DNA from: an uncultured Tidjanibacter sp.
GTDB taxonomy: Bacteria > Bacteroidota > Bacteroidia > Bacteroidales > Rikenellaceae
NCBI GenBank assembly: GCA_947852905.1
Contig: CANTVF010000002.1
Span: 62,001 to 126,000, forward strand
Direction of reading: 5' to 3'
Length of the DNA stretch: 64,000 bases
Below, piece after piece: positions 1-8,972 of the stretch (position 1 is its first letter; each line of letters starts with the position of its first letter). Below the pieces are notes generated by a model. It was not told the origin of the DNA. It was given only the letters and a program-made list of their open reading frames with translations, and ran no database searches. Made by a program: the position numbers and the translations under genes.

Positions 1-507
1 GGCGACCATACGCGACTCGTCCCTCTCCAGATCGAATACCCATATTTGATAATTGAACGACTCGTCCTCCTGCAGCGCCTGCTCCACGCCTCCGACATAT
101 TTGCCGTCGGGAGACATGACCAGTCCAAGATCCAGATGTCCCGGATAACGATACACGTACTCGCTTCCGACGACACCGAGCTGGTTGACGGGTATCTCCT
201 CGACAACCTCCCCCATAGTGAACACAATCTTTGCCTCGCGTTCCGATCCGTTGTCATTCATATCCGCCGCGACGGTAACGCTCCCCGAAGTCTTGTCGGT
301 AACGACAAGCCATGAAGCGGAAGGCTCCGCATTCCACTCTCCCGTAGCCGTAACCTTTACCGTGACCGGCACACCGCCATCGCCAGCGAATGAAATATTG
401 GCCATATCGAACACGATATATTCATACCGCGTATCTACCTCCTTACATCCCGTCATCGAAGCCGCAGCCAACAACAACAGGCTCGCAATAGTCGAAATCT
501 TTTTCAT
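1..507 (-). CDS. BACON-domain lipoprotein with probable beta-propeller, C-terminus cut by window edge
   Basis: The reading frame is open from an ATG at 507 down to the window edge (169 codons, no stop), so the C-terminus is missing. It starts with a lipoprotein signal: MKK, a hydrophobic stretch, then the lipobox SMTGC, so the mature protein should be lipid-anchored in the envelope. Residues of about 30-105 look like a BACON domain, with paired tryptophans (GEWNAEP and ASWLVV), a run of beta strands and a closing VNQLG. After it comes MSPDGKYVGGV, the kind of blade sequence found in WD40 or TolB-like propellers. BACON domains are common in Bacteroidetes surface proteins and often bind carbohydrate or mucin. 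The substrate cannot be read from this fragment. No partner gene is visible on the cut side. Confidence 0.75.
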   Translation of the reverse strand, partial: MKKISTIASLLLLAAASMTGCKEVDTRYEYIVFDMANISFAGDGGVPVTVKVTATGEWNAEPSASWLVVTDKTSGSVTVAADMNDNGSEREAKIVFTMGEVVEEIPVNQLGVVGSEYVYRYPGHLDLGLVMSPDGKYVGGVEQALQEDESFNYQIWVFDLERDESRMVA

Positions 508-972
508 AATATGAAGGTTATTTAGGTTAAATAAGGTCAACGCAAGCAACGGCCGCAGGCAAAACCGCTTCCAATACGCCATACGGCAAATACGGTATAC
601 GAGATACGCTATTCTTTATCACAATATACTAAAAATTTCATAGCATAGCAAAATAATATGCCCTCCAATTATATACACTATATAAACACGTCGTGCCATA
701 ACACACATCGGTTCCCGATGCCATATTCGCTCCGCGACCTTCCGGAAACATTGTACACAACGCTCGTACAGACAATACCCAAATACAAACAAAGGAAAAT
801 AGATCTCGTAACCCAAATATCCGCCTATGCCGCCCGCCTCTCCGCCACATTTTCCTGACGCGAACAATCCGATTTTACACAATCACGGAAAACGCCAAAC
901 CAAATGTGCCGACGCTGTTTAGCGTCGGCACATTAACATTATCAGAAATTACGGCAACGACCGCAACTATAA
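508..972. other. Intergenic region without a supported gene
   Basis: About 465 bases lie between the lipoprotein start and the cdaA stop. Short open frames exist on both strands (for example minus 619-882), but they begin at weak GTG codons, have odd cysteine- and glycine-rich composition and no recognisable domain. The only clear structure is the hairpin at 903-934. Confidence 0.6.
903..934 (-). terminator. Intrinsic terminator of cdaA
   Basis: A perfect 14-bp inverted repeat (903-916 and 921-934) closes a 4-base loop. It sits about 40 bases past the cdaA stop. On the minus strand a moderately T-rich tail follows. Confidence 0.75.
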
Positions 973-1785
973 TCAATTCACAGCGCTTTTGACATGCACC
1001 TTCTCTTCCGGAGCGCTCAACCTCATAAGTTCGGCTTTCAACTCCGTGGAAGACAAACCGACATTGATCTTACCGTTATGGGCTACGGAAATATTGCCTG
1101 TCTCCTCGGAAACGACCACCACTATGGCGTCAGTAGTCTCGCTGGCACCGAGAGCCGCACGATGCCTCATCCCGAACGACAGAGGCACCTCCGACCTCGT
1201 CGACGGCAGCACGCATTTGGCTGCCACGATGCGTCCGTCGGAAATGACCATGGCACCGTCATGCAACGGAGAGTTTTTGAAGAATATATTCTTGACAAGC
1301 GACGGCGATATTATGGCATCCACCATAACGCCGGAATCTATGATCTCCTGCAACGATCCTTCCCTTTTGATAAGGATCAGCGCCCCCGTCTTGGATGCCG
1401 ACATATCTCCGCACGCGCTGACTATAGGGTTTATATATTCCACGTTTATCGCCGTTTTGTTACCTTTCAGATCGAATATGCGGCTGATAAAAGATTTCTG
1501 TTTGTCGAGGGACTGGGTACCGAACACCTGTAAAAAGCGTCGTATCTCCGGCTGAAATATAACCACGAGAGCTATGAGACCGACACTCGTAAGATTTTTT
1601 ATGATCGTCGTAAGAAGCTCCATGTTGAGGGCACTCACCACGATATAGATGACATACAGCAACAGAATACCGAAAAGTATGCCCATGGCATGAGTGCCGC
1701 GCAATACTTTATAGAGGTAATAGATTATCATCGCAACGAGTACTATGTCGATGATATCTATAAATGTGATCCGTATGAAATCCAT
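973..1785 (-). CDS. cdaA: Membrane diadenylate cyclase CdaA (DisA_N family)
   Basis: This enzyme condenses two ATP into cyclic di-AMP. With the ATG at 1785 the protein has 270 residues, the usual CdaA length. It has three N-terminal hydrophobic helices (about residues 10-80) and then the DAC domain, with the diagnostic motifs PLHDGAMVI (DGA near 176-178) and MRHRAALG (RHR near 207-209). A longer frame begins at a GTG at 1839, but its extra 18 residues do not resemble the family and the ATG form starts like other CdaA proteins (MDFIRI...). In Bacteroidetes cdaA usually follows folP, and in Firmicutes it pairs with ybbR; neither is here, and the 690 bases upstream look empty. A hairpin terminator follows the stop. 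Confidence 0.93.
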   Translation of the reverse strand: MDFIRITFIDIIDIVLVAMIIYYLYKVLRGTHAMGILFGILLLYVIYIVVSALNMELLTTIIKNLTSVGLIALVVIFQPEIRRFLQVFGTQSLDKQKSFISRIFDLKGNKTAINVEYINPIVSACGDMSASKTGALILIKREGSLQEIIDSGVMVDAIISPSLVKNIFFKNSPLHDGAMVISDGRIVAAKCVLPSTRSEVPLSFGMRHRAALGASETTDAIVVVVSEETGNISVAHNGKINVGLSSTELKAELMRLSAPEEKVHVKSAVN

Positions 1786-2464
1786 TTCCGCCAATTTATT
1801 TACCGCAAAACTAAACAAAAAAAAGAGAACGGTCAACACCCGAATGTACTAAAAACACCTTAGTCCGACCGTCGCATATGGCCCGATGCGTCTCTGCCGC
1901 ACTACCTCTCCAAGCCATACTTGTCACACCACATAACAGTACCGTCATCCGCCCACCATAAGACTAACCGACCGACACAGCCATTCGATCCCGCACCCCG
2001 TCCACCTCCGGCGTCCCAATCATGCCTTAGCAACCTGCGGCAAAACACGAACGCTCACTTACGACGCCCATATCCATACCGTAACGGCAACGCGTCATAC
2101 TGAAAGCGCCACCCGCAAGTACGCTTATACAAATACAATTCCTTGCTCGTCGCGACACTATAGGACAACCTGTTCCCTCTCCGTCATATCAATCATCCGA
2201 AATTTTCAAAAAACAGTACGGACATCGGGAGCCTTGCCGAAGTTCCCGACTTCTGCCTGACTGCCACGCCACCTACAATCCCGCAAACAAGTCACATATT
2301 GCCGCTCCGCCAGAGATCAATTATTACAATCCATTTTTTAAGATAAATCCATAGATGTGTTCCTCCTCACGACCGAACGCATCCACACACCAAACCCTTT
2401 AGCCTATAATTATCACACGACATATCCTGCACTTCACCTCAGGCACAAACCTTCCCTCCTTTTC
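1786..2464. other. Long intergenic region, no supported gene
   Basis: Nearly 700 bases between cdaA and the secDF terminator. A 60-codon plus frame (1921-2103) is proline- and histidine-rich and shows no domain. I see no folP remnant, RNA gene or repeat. The promoter of cdaA should lie near 1790-1900 on the minus strand, but I find no exact TAnnTTTG there. Confidence 0.55.
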
Positions 2465-2504
2465 AAATAAAAAATCGGGCCGCCTTCGCTATCAGGCGGC
2501 CCGA
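2465..2504 (-). terminator. Intrinsic terminator of secDF
   Basis: An 11-bp GC-rich stem (2475-2485 with 2494-2504) has an 8-base loop. On the minus strand it is followed by TTTTTTATTTGAA. It lies 20 bases beyond the secDF stop. Confidence 0.9.
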
Positions 2505-2523
2505 CTGTCTGGATCGAGAATTA

Positions 2524-5500
2524 TTATTTTCTATCGCTTATCTCCTTGCTCTTACGCGACATAAGATCGTAAGATATGGGGGTTGCAATAAATATCGAAG
2601 AGAGCGTACCTATCACGATACCGAACATGAGGGCGAATATGAATCCACGGATCACCTCGCCGCCGAACAGGAATATCGCGAGAAGCACTACGAAAGTCGT
2701 TGCCGACGTATTGAACGTACGCGACAGAGTACTGTTGATAGCGTTGTTGATATTATCCGACATGGAACGTTTCGGATACAAGCCGATATATTCGCGGATA
2801 CGGTCGAAGATTATCACCTTGTCGTTGATCGAATAACCGATGATCGTAAGAATGGCGGCTATGAACGACTGGTTGACCTCCAAGCTGAACGGTAATATTC
2901 CATAGAACAACGAGAATATACCGATCGTAAGGAACGCGTCGTGAGCCAAGGCGATAACGCTACCGGCACCCCACTGCCACCTGCGGAAACGTATTATTAT
3001 ATAAATACCTATCGCGAACAGACCGATGAATACGGCAATGAACGAGTTACGGGTAATGTCGTTCGCAACGCTCGGACCTACCATATCCGCGGAAATTATA
3101 CCGTAAGGATTGATAGCCGTCGAGTGGAACTCGTCGAGCGTCAGCGGAGTGGCATACAGCGGAGCGAGCGCCTGATAGAGCAGATTTTCCACTATGGTAT
3201 TCGCATCCTGACTATTGTCGTCGTACATATACTGCGTAGTGATACGTTTCTGCATCTGGGCTTCGGAACCGAACTGCTTAACCTCGAAACTCTTGTATGC
3301 ATCTTCACCCTCGACGTCGTCCGACATGAAAGTCTTCTCGAGAGCATCACGCACCTCATTGTCGGAAATAACACGGTCGAAACGCACCACGAAAGTACGG
3401 CCTCCGGAGAATTCGACACCGTAGTTGAGGCCGCGGGTAACCAACGAAACCGTAGCGATAACTATCAGCAGGAGCGATACACCGTAAGCCCATTTACGGA
3501 TACCGAGGAAGTTCACATGGGTATTCGCGAGGAAGTTTTCAGACCATTTGTTCGAGAACTTGATATTCTTGCCGCGATTGAGCATTCCGGAGAAGATCAA
3601 CCTCGTAATGAAGATCGAAGTGAAGAGCGATGTAAGGATACCTATAATAAGAGTAGTTGCAAAACCCTGTACGGGACCGGTACCGAACACGAACAGCACG
3701 ATACCCGTTATGATAGTCGTAACGTTGGAGTCGATGATCGCCGACATTGCGTTCTTGTAACCCTCGCTGACGGCCAGATTCAATCCTTTGCCGGCACGGA
3801 GCTCCTCCTTAATACGTTCGTATATAATTACGTTGGCATCCACCGCCATACCCATCGTAAGCACTATACCGGCGATACCGGGCAACGTCAGTACGGCACC
3901 GAACGAAGCGAGCACGCCGAACAAGAAGAACAGGTTGGCTATCAGCGCGAGACTGGCCACGCCACCCGCCTGATTGTAGAACAACATCATGTAAATCAAC
4001 ACGAGACAGAAGGCTATCACGAACGAGATCATACTCGAATTGATGGACTCCTGACCGAGCGAAGGACCTACGACAGCCTCCTGCGTAATATGCGCCGGAG
4101 CGGGCAGTTTACCCGATTTGAGAACGTTCGCAAGGTCTTTCGCCTCCTGTATTGTGAAATGGCCGGTAATAGAAGAACGACCGTTGGGGATTTCGCTGTT
4201 CACCCTCGGTGCCGAATAAACGTAACCGTCCAGAACGATAGCTATGCATTCGCCTATGTTGTCCGCGGTCATACGTGCCCATGTCTTGGCTCCCGTGGGG
4301 GTCATTGTCATGGAAACCTCGGCAGAAGATCCCTGTTCCGCAAAGTCTCCGCGAGCATCCGCCACGGCAGCACCGTCGAGGGGAGCCTTGCCGTCACGCG
4401 TATTGGCCTTTATAGCATACAACGCATAAGTGGTTTCGGCTTCGTCTATGGGTTTCACGCCCCACATAAGTTTCACGTCACGCGGAAGTACCATACGTAC
4501 CTGCGGAGTATTGAGCATAGCGTTGACTGCGGTAGTATCGTACGATTTGGCATAACCGATCTCCGGACCGGGAACGATCTGTCCCATTTCCGTAACGGCC
4601 GGCATGAGCTTGGCGAACAACGGGAATTCCCTGTTCATGTCGCCTGCACCCACCTGTGCGGCTTCCGGGGTGCCGTCTATCTCGGCGATCAGGTCGGTTT
4701 CCGTACCGGTAGCCTCGTCAACTACAACCTCTTCGACCTCTACTGCCTCTTCGGTGCCGGTCTGCACATCACCGGAAATAGTCTCCGCAGCACTCTGCAA
4801 ATCCCTGACTACGGCATTGGCCTGTTCGAGCAACGGATATATTTCGGAATTGCTGTATGTGAGCCAGAACTCGAGCGATGCGGTACCCTGAAGGAGCTTG
4901 CGCACGCGTTCGGGTTCCTTGACGCCGGGAAGCTCTACGAGTATGCGGCCGGAGTTGCCGATCTGCTGTATGTTGGGCTGCGTCACACCGAAACGGTCGA
5001 TACGGCTGCGAAGCACGTTGTACGAGTTGGCTATGGCACTCTCGGCCTCTTCCCTGAGTACGCGCACCACTTCATCGTTGGTACTCGTCGGCGAAATCTT
5101 CTCGCGCAGTTCCTGAGTATTGAATATCAGTGCGAGAGGAGCGTCACCGGACAATTCGGCATAATTCCTTGCGAAAAGGGTTATGTAATCCTCGGAGCTG
5201 TTCTTCTGCTGAACACGCGCCTGTTCGAGCGCCTGACGGAATATCGGATCCTGACTGTCGTTGGACAAAGCCTTGACTACGTCTTCCACGGATATTTCGA
5301 GCATGACGTTCATACCGCCCTTAAGGTCGAGACCGAGATTTATCTCGCGTTCCTTGACCTGCTTGTAGGTGAATCCGAGAAATACTTTCTGTGATTTGAT
5401 AGAGTCGAGATACGACTGCTCCTTGAACTGCTGCAGCTCTGCCGGATAATTCTCAGCATAACGAGCGGCCTTCTTCTCGACGCTTCGTGCCACGAACGTG

Positions 5501-5571
5501 AACGAAAGCTGATAAGCACATGCGATAGCAAGAATGATCGCAAATACTTTAATAGCGCCTCTGTTTTGCAT
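2524..5571 (-). CDS. secDF: Fused protein translocase SecD-SecF
   Basis: This inner-membrane machine uses the proton gradient to pull preproteins out of SecYEG on the periplasmic side. The 1015-residue chain joins SecD and SecF, as is usual in Bacteroidetes. Residues 8-28 form the first membrane helix. The SecD D1 motif LGLDLKGGMNVML is at about 78-91, a large periplasmic P1 domain follows, and the D4 motif GMAVDANVIIYERI is near 575. The SecF half begins with its own helix near 690, shows YGVEFSGGRTFVVRF near 715-730 and GYSINDKVIIFDRI near 915. An acidic low-complexity stretch rich in E, V and T (about residues 270-295) sits inside P1. The start ATG is supported by upstream stops and an exact promoter element at 5657-5664. 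It is a single-gene transcript with its own terminator. Confidence 0.97.
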   Translation of the reverse strand: MQNRGAIKVFAIILAIACAYQLSFTFVARSVEKKAARYAENYPAELQQFKEQSYLDSIKSQKVFLGFTYKQVKEREINLGLDLKGGMNVMLEISVEDVVKALSNDSQDPIFRQALEQARVQQKNSSEDYITLFARNYAELSGDAPLALIFNTQELREKISPTSTNDEVVRVLREEAESAIANSYNVLRSRIDRFGVTQPNIQQIGNSGRILVELPGVKEPERVRKLLQGTASLEFWLTYSNSEIYPLLEQANAVVRDLQSAAETISGDVQTGTEEAVEVEEVVVDEATGTETDLIAEIDGTPEAAQVGAGDMNREFPLFAKLMPAVTEMGQIVPGPEIGYAKSYDTTAVNAMLNTPQVRMVLPRDVKLMWGVKPIDEAETTYALYAIKANTRDGKAPLDGAAVADARGDFAEQGSSAEVSMTMTPTGAKTWARMTADNIGECIAIVLDGYVYSAPRVNSEIPNGRSSITGHFTIQEAKDLANVLKSGKLPAPAHITQEAVVGPSLGQESINSSMISFVIAFCLVLIYMMLFYNQAGGVASLALIANLFFLFGVLASFGAVLTLPGIAGIVLTMGMAVDANVIIYERIKEELRAGKGLNLAVSEGYKNAMSAIIDSNVTTIITGIVLFVFGTGPVQGFATTLIIGILTSLFTSIFITRLIFSGMLNRGKNIKFSNKWSENFLANTHVNFLGIRKWAYGVSLLLIVIATVSLVTRGLNYGVEFSGGRTFVVRFDRVISDNEVRDALEKTFMSDDVEGEDAYKSFEVKQFGSEAQMQKRITTQYMYDDNSQDANTIVENLLYQALAPLYATPLTLDEFHSTAINPYGIISADMVGPSVANDITRNSFIAVFIGLFAIGIYIIIRFRRWQWGAGSVIALAHDAFLTIGIFSLFYGILPFSLEVNQSFIAAILTIIGYSINDKVIIFDRIREYIGLYPKRSMSDNINNAINSTLSRTFNTSATTFVVLLAIFLFGGEVIRGFIFALMFGIVIGTLSSIFIATPISYDLMSRKSKEISDRK

Positions 5572-6053
5572 TGTTGTTTAAGAGTTATTGTTTTTTTCGG
5601 TTAATTTGCTCTTACGGTCGGCACGCAAATGCCGGGCATTATTTGCCAATAGTGCGCAAAAATAGATATTTTTTTGTAAAATACCGTGACTTAGGTCAGT
5701 TTTAATTGCAATGTTCCATGCGATTGGTCCGTAATATAAATACCCCGGAACGCTCCGCTTGCATTGCCTCTGCTTCCGGCACAGATAACGGCTTAGCCGC
5801 CGGACACACATAGTGTCTGCGGAAGTCATTCGCCACAGCCGCCTCTCCCGACTCCGCCCCACCTGCACGAATACTATGGCGTCGCAATCAAACCGCATAT
5901 TAAGACCTCAGCCATTTCATATACATCCGCACTACGCAGATGCATGCCGGTATAACATCCCGTTTCGTATGGTTACAGCCGTAACAAGACAGGCGGCAGC
6001 CGCAGTCCTATTATACCAGGCAACAGCCACCTCTTACTGCTTTCAAAACAAAT
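5572..6053. other. Intergenic region holding the secDF promoter
   Basis: About 480 bases between the secDF start and the terminator of the next gene. Apart from the promoter element near 5657 I find no convincing coding frame; the frames present are arginine-rich and lack known domains. Confidence 0.55.
5657..5664 (-). promoter_or_regulatory. -7 element of the secDF promoter
   Basis: On the minus strand this reads TATTTTTG, an exact match to the Bacteroidetes consensus TAnnTTTG. It is about 85 bases upstream of the secDF ATG. No good TTTG is present at the -33 spacing. Confidence 0.6.
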
Positions 6054-6083
6054 AAAGACGCCTTTCCGCAAAAAGACGTCTTT
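6054..6083 (-). terminator. Probable terminator of the small DNA-binding gene
   Basis: A 7-bp stem AAAGACG/CGTCTTT is extended by four further pairs after one mismatch, with a 6-base loop. On the minus strand it is followed by the T-rich stretch ATTTGTTTTG. It sits about 87 bases past the stop of the gene at 6170. Confidence 0.6.
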
Positions 6084-6169
6084 AATATTCAACGGGAAAT
6101 GCAACCGGCTCTATACGCTTCGCGCAGAATCCCGCCCGCAGGCATAACAGATCATCAATAATGCCCTCC

Positions 6170-6418
6170 TTAATTGGCCTGTTCCTGCAAAATACGTTGG
6201 GCGCAATCGAGTATCGTAGTATCGTCGAAAGTAACCACACCGCCGTCAGGCCCCGGTTCGAAATGTATCCCGACAGTATTTCCGCCTTCGAAATGACGGC
6301 CGCCGAAATAATTTCTCACCACTTCTACATCTATGCCTAATTCGTCTGCAATACGTTGCGAGCTACCGCTGGGAAGCTGGTCCTTGATGCGGCGCAGTTC
6401 ATTAAAGGTTATTGTCAT
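6170..6418 (-). CDS. Small helix-turn-helix DNA-binding protein
   Basis: An 82-residue acidic protein starting at the ATG at 6418; a longer frame upstream (to 6568) is not supported, since its extra residues look random and cover the AT-rich leader. Residues 17-40 (SSQRIADELGIDVEVVRNYF) fit a helix-turn-helix. The rest is short strands with a conserved-looking GIHFEPGPDGG and an acidic C-terminus. Proteins of this size and pattern are annotated as DNA-binding proteins in many Bacteroidales, but no target is known to me. The stretch before the start is very AT-rich with no Shine-Dalgarno sequence, as is normal for the phylum. It is flanked by its own terminator and is not in an operon. Confidence 0.7.
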   Translation of the reverse strand: MTITFNELRRIKDQLPSGSSQRIADELGIDVEVVRNYFGGRHFEGGNTVGIHFEPGPDGGVVTFDDTTILDCAQRILQEQAN

Positions 6419-6646
6419 AGCTTTATAATTTTTGTGTAACACAATTTTAATATCCAACGATATAAAATTAAGAATAAATTCCGAACAAAAAAAATCGCGG
6501 CGGCACTTTTTAATCCTCAACCGACCGAATACCGTACTTCTCGTTTGCGGCGACATTGCGTGCAGCATCTATACAGCAAACGGCCGAAAACGGATTTTAT
6601 GCTGCCGGAGAACGACAAATTTCACGTCATAAACCTCAAACCGCAC
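6419..6646. other. Intergenic region upstream of the small DNA-binding gene
   Basis: AT-rich leader of the gene at 6170 followed by sequence with no supported frame. With the rmuC terminator the gap is about 330 bases. Confidence 0.55.
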
Positions 6647-6677
6647 AAAAAAAGCCCGGGCTGCCGAACAGTCCGGG
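6647..6677 (-). terminator. Intrinsic terminator of rmuC
   Basis: On the minus strand CCCGGACTG pairs with CAGCCCGGG (one wobble pair) around a 5-base loop and is followed by seven T residues. It lies about 75 bases beyond the rmuC stop. Confidence 0.9.
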
Positions 6678-6750
6678 ACAATGCCGTCTCTCAATCCGTA
6701 TCTGCGTACATATTCCTACAAGATTGCGCCGTCCGCACAGACCGCATTCA

Positions 6751-8022
6751 CTACGCTTCGCCCACATCGTCGGCATCGTCAGTGACAGATACAGGCAACG
6801 ACTTGGACACCTTGACATTCAGGTCAGCCAGTTTCTGCGCTCTGCCGACGAGATTACCCGTACCGGTACGCAACTGCTTCATGGCCTTGTCGTAATTTCC
6901 CTGCACGGTCTCCAGATTACGTCCTATGGTCTCCAACGTGGTCACGAATGTGGCGAACTTGTCGTACATGGCCGCCCCCTCTTTCGCTATCCGCCGGGCA
7001 TTCCGGCTCATATCGTCGCGTTTCCAAAGGTCGTCCACTATCTTCAACATTCCGAACAGGTTGGTCGGCGAGCTGATTATCACTTTCTTGCGATAGGCCT
7101 CGTCCCACAACGCCGCGTCGGACTGCACGGCTGAAAGAAACGCCGGCTCCACGGGTATGAACATGATGACGAAATCGGGCGAGCCGAGCACCTTGTCCTG
7201 ATAACTTTTGCGGCCGAGTTCCGTCACATGCGCCCTGACGGAGCGGATATGATCGGCCATGGCTCTCCGGCGTGACTCCTCGTCCTCGCACGAACAATAG
7301 TTCACATAAGCCGTCAGCGACACCTTGGAGTCTATCACCACACGTTTGTTGTCCGGCAGACTCAAAATTACGTCCGGACGCAGGTTATTGCCCTCTTCGT
7401 CCTTGATATTCTCTTGTGTGGTATAATGTATTCCCTTACGCAAGTTGGAACTCTCCAGTATCGTATCCAATATCATTTCCCCCCAATCGCCCTGCACCTT
7501 GCTGTTGCCGCGCAGAGCCGTGGTCAGATTGCTCGTCTCCTCGGTTATACGACGGTTAAGTTCCATCAGATTGTTCAGTTCGGCCTTCAGAACGCCACGG
7601 TTTTCATTGTCCTTTGAATATATCTCCTCTACCCTGCGGCGGAAACCGGCGATATCCTCCTTGAAAGGTTTCAGCACCGACTCTATCGACTCGTTGTTGC
7701 TGTCCTTCAACTGACTCGACTTGCGCTCGAAAATATCGTTGGCAACCTTTTCGAACTGCAACAGAAGCATTTCGTTCTTCTCCTTCAGTCCCCGCTCTTC
7801 GGCCTGAAGGCGTTCGTTCAGGGCCCGCACGTCTCGTTCGGCAGCCGCCAAAGCGATCTCCTTGCTACGCAGACTTTCGGCCAGCTCTTCGGAACGGGCG
7901 CGTTCTATATCGGCCGAAGCGCGCCTTTCGGAGGCTTCGCGGCGCGAGGCACGCAACATGAAGAGAAGTACGGCGCAACAAGCCGCCAACAACGCGGTCA
8001 TTATAATCAGAACTGTATACAT
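6751..8022 (-). CDS. rmuC: DNA recombination protein RmuC
   Basis: RmuC limits DNA inversion between short repeats and is predicted to be a restriction-like nuclease. The 423-residue protein has an N-terminal membrane helix (residues 3-24), a long charged coiled coil (about 25-140) and the RmuC domain (about 150-390). The domain begins with QGDWGEMILDTILE. The predicted PD-(D/E)xK core is visible as RPDVILSLPDNKRVVIDSKV. FVIMFIPVEPAFLSA and SPTNLFGMLKIVDDLW, which are typical family signatures, follow. Length and architecture are normal. It diverges from rpe across only 120 bases, and both genes have exact TAnnTTTG elements there, so their promoters overlap. Confidence 0.95.
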   Translation of the reverse strand: MYTVLIIMTALLAACCAVLLFMLRASRREASERRASADIERARSEELAESLRSKEIALAAAERDVRALNERLQAEERGLKEKNEMLLLQFEKVANDIFERKSSQLKDSNNESIESVLKPFKEDIAGFRRRVEEIYSKDNENRGVLKAELNNLMELNRRITEETSNLTTALRGNSKVQGDWGEMILDTILESSNLRKGIHYTTQENIKDEEGNNLRPDVILSLPDNKRVVIDSKVSLTAYVNYCSCEDEESRRRAMADHIRSVRAHVTELGRKSYQDKVLGSPDFVIMFIPVEPAFLSAVQSDAALWDEAYRKKVIISSPTNLFGMLKIVDDLWKRDDMSRNARRIAKEGAAMYDKFATFVTTLETIGRNLETVQGNYDKAMKQLRTGTGNLVGRAQKLADLNVKVSKSLPVSVTDDADDVGEA

Positions 8023-8051
8023 AAATACGGGATTAGTTGTTTAGACCGATC

Positions 8052-8059
8052 CAAAATTA
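8052..8059 (-). promoter_or_regulatory. -7 element of the rmuC promoter
   Basis: Minus strand TAATTTTG, an exact TAnnTTTG match 30 bases upstream of the rmuC start. Its expected -33 region coincides with the rpe -7 element. Confidence 0.55.
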
Positions 8060-8083
8060 CCCGTTTTTTTAAGAAAATTGCCT

Positions 8084-8091
8084 TACCTTTG
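8084..8091 (+). promoter_or_regulatory. -7 element of the rpe promoter
   Basis: Plus strand TACCTTTG, an exact TAnnTTTG match, 53 bases upstream of the rpe ATG. A T-run lies where the -33 TTTG should be. Confidence 0.65.
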
Positions 8092-8143
8092 CGGAAAATA
8101 TTTTCCCCGCTGCGGCGGAGCGCTTAAACCTAAACCAACCGTT

Positions 8144-8809
8144 ATGAAACGTATCATATCGCCCTCTATGCTTTCGGCCGACTTCGGCAATCTGGAACGC
8201 GACACCAAGATGATCGATGCCAGCGCAGCGGAGTGGATACACATAGACGTCATGGACGGAGTATTCGTCCCCAACATATCGTTCGGTTTCCCCGTCATGA
8301 AACCGATCCGCAAGGCGAGCGCCAAATTTCTCGACGTACACCTCATGATCGTGGAACCGGAAAAATATCTCGAACGTTTCGCGGCTGCCGGCGCCGACCT
8401 CATCACCTTCCATTACGAAGCCACCGACACGCCCGAAAAAGCCATCGAAATCATCCGCAGGTGCGGCGTAAAGGCAGGAATTTCCATAAAGCCCGCAACC
8501 CCGGTAGAAGCCATAGAAAACCTGTTGCCGCAACTCGATCTGGTACTCATAATGAGCGTCGAGCCGGGCTTCGGAGGACAAAGCTTCATCGAAACCAGCT
8601 ACGACAAGGTACGTACCCTGCGCAGGATGATAGACGAACGCGGACTGAACGTTACCATAGAGATCGACGGAGGCGTTTCCGCCGCCAATGCAGGCGATCT
8701 GTTCGAAGCGGGTTGCGAAGCGCTCGTGGCAGGCAGCGCGGTCTTCGGTGCCGCCGATCCCAAAGCGGAAATCGAAAAGATGCTCGCTGCACGCCCTACC
8801 GGCAGATAA
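8144..8809 (+). CDS. rpe: Ribulose-phosphate 3-epimerase
   Basis: This enzyme interconverts ribulose 5-phosphate and xylulose 5-phosphate in the pentose phosphate pathway. The 221-residue TIM barrel starts at the ATG at 8144 (MKRIISPSMLSADFGNL); upstream codons in the same frame are part of the leader. Family signatures in order are the N-terminal SPSMLSADF, the metal-binding HIDVMDGVFVPNISFG, VHLMI, LVLIMSVEPGFGGQSF and the phosphate-binding IEIDGGVSAAN with the final AGSAVFGA. All expected metal-binding histidine and aspartate residues are present. An exact promoter element is 53 bases upstream. It is probably monocistronic, as 163 bases separate it from the next gene. Confidence 0.97.
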   Translation: MKRIISPSMLSADFGNLERDTKMIDASAAEWIHIDVMDGVFVPNISFGFPVMKPIRKASAKFLDVHLMIVEPEKYLERFAAAGADLITFHYEATDTPEKAIEIIRRCGVKAGISIKPATPVEAIENLLPQLDLVLIMSVEPGFGGQSFIETSYDKVRTLRRMIDERGLNVTIEIDGGVSAANAGDLFEAGCEALVAGSAVFGAADPKAEIEKMLAARPTGR

Positions 8810-8972
8810 CCTGCACGGCCCCGTGACGCCACAACAAAAACGACGCCGTCCGTAAAGCCGGAAAATATACCGGTCTACGGGCGGCGAAATCGAATAAGAT
8901 ATCGCTACTGATCGCGAAACGCAGCGCCGTCTTATTTCTCGACATCCCCAATTTTTATATTTAATTACCCGT

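Noticed and set aside
619-882. 87-codon minus frame upstream of cdaA's terminator
   Set aside because: GTG start, odd composition, no domain, and overlapping frames on the other strand; not called as a gene.
1921-2103. 60-codon plus frame in the gap before secDF
   Set aside because: Proline-rich, no known domain, no promoter or terminator that fits; probably chance.
2941-5394. 817-codon open frame on the plus strand
   Set aside because: It is antisense to secDF, lacks any recognisable domain, and is histidine-, tyrosine- and arginine-rich, as expected of the complementary frame of a gene with this codon usage.
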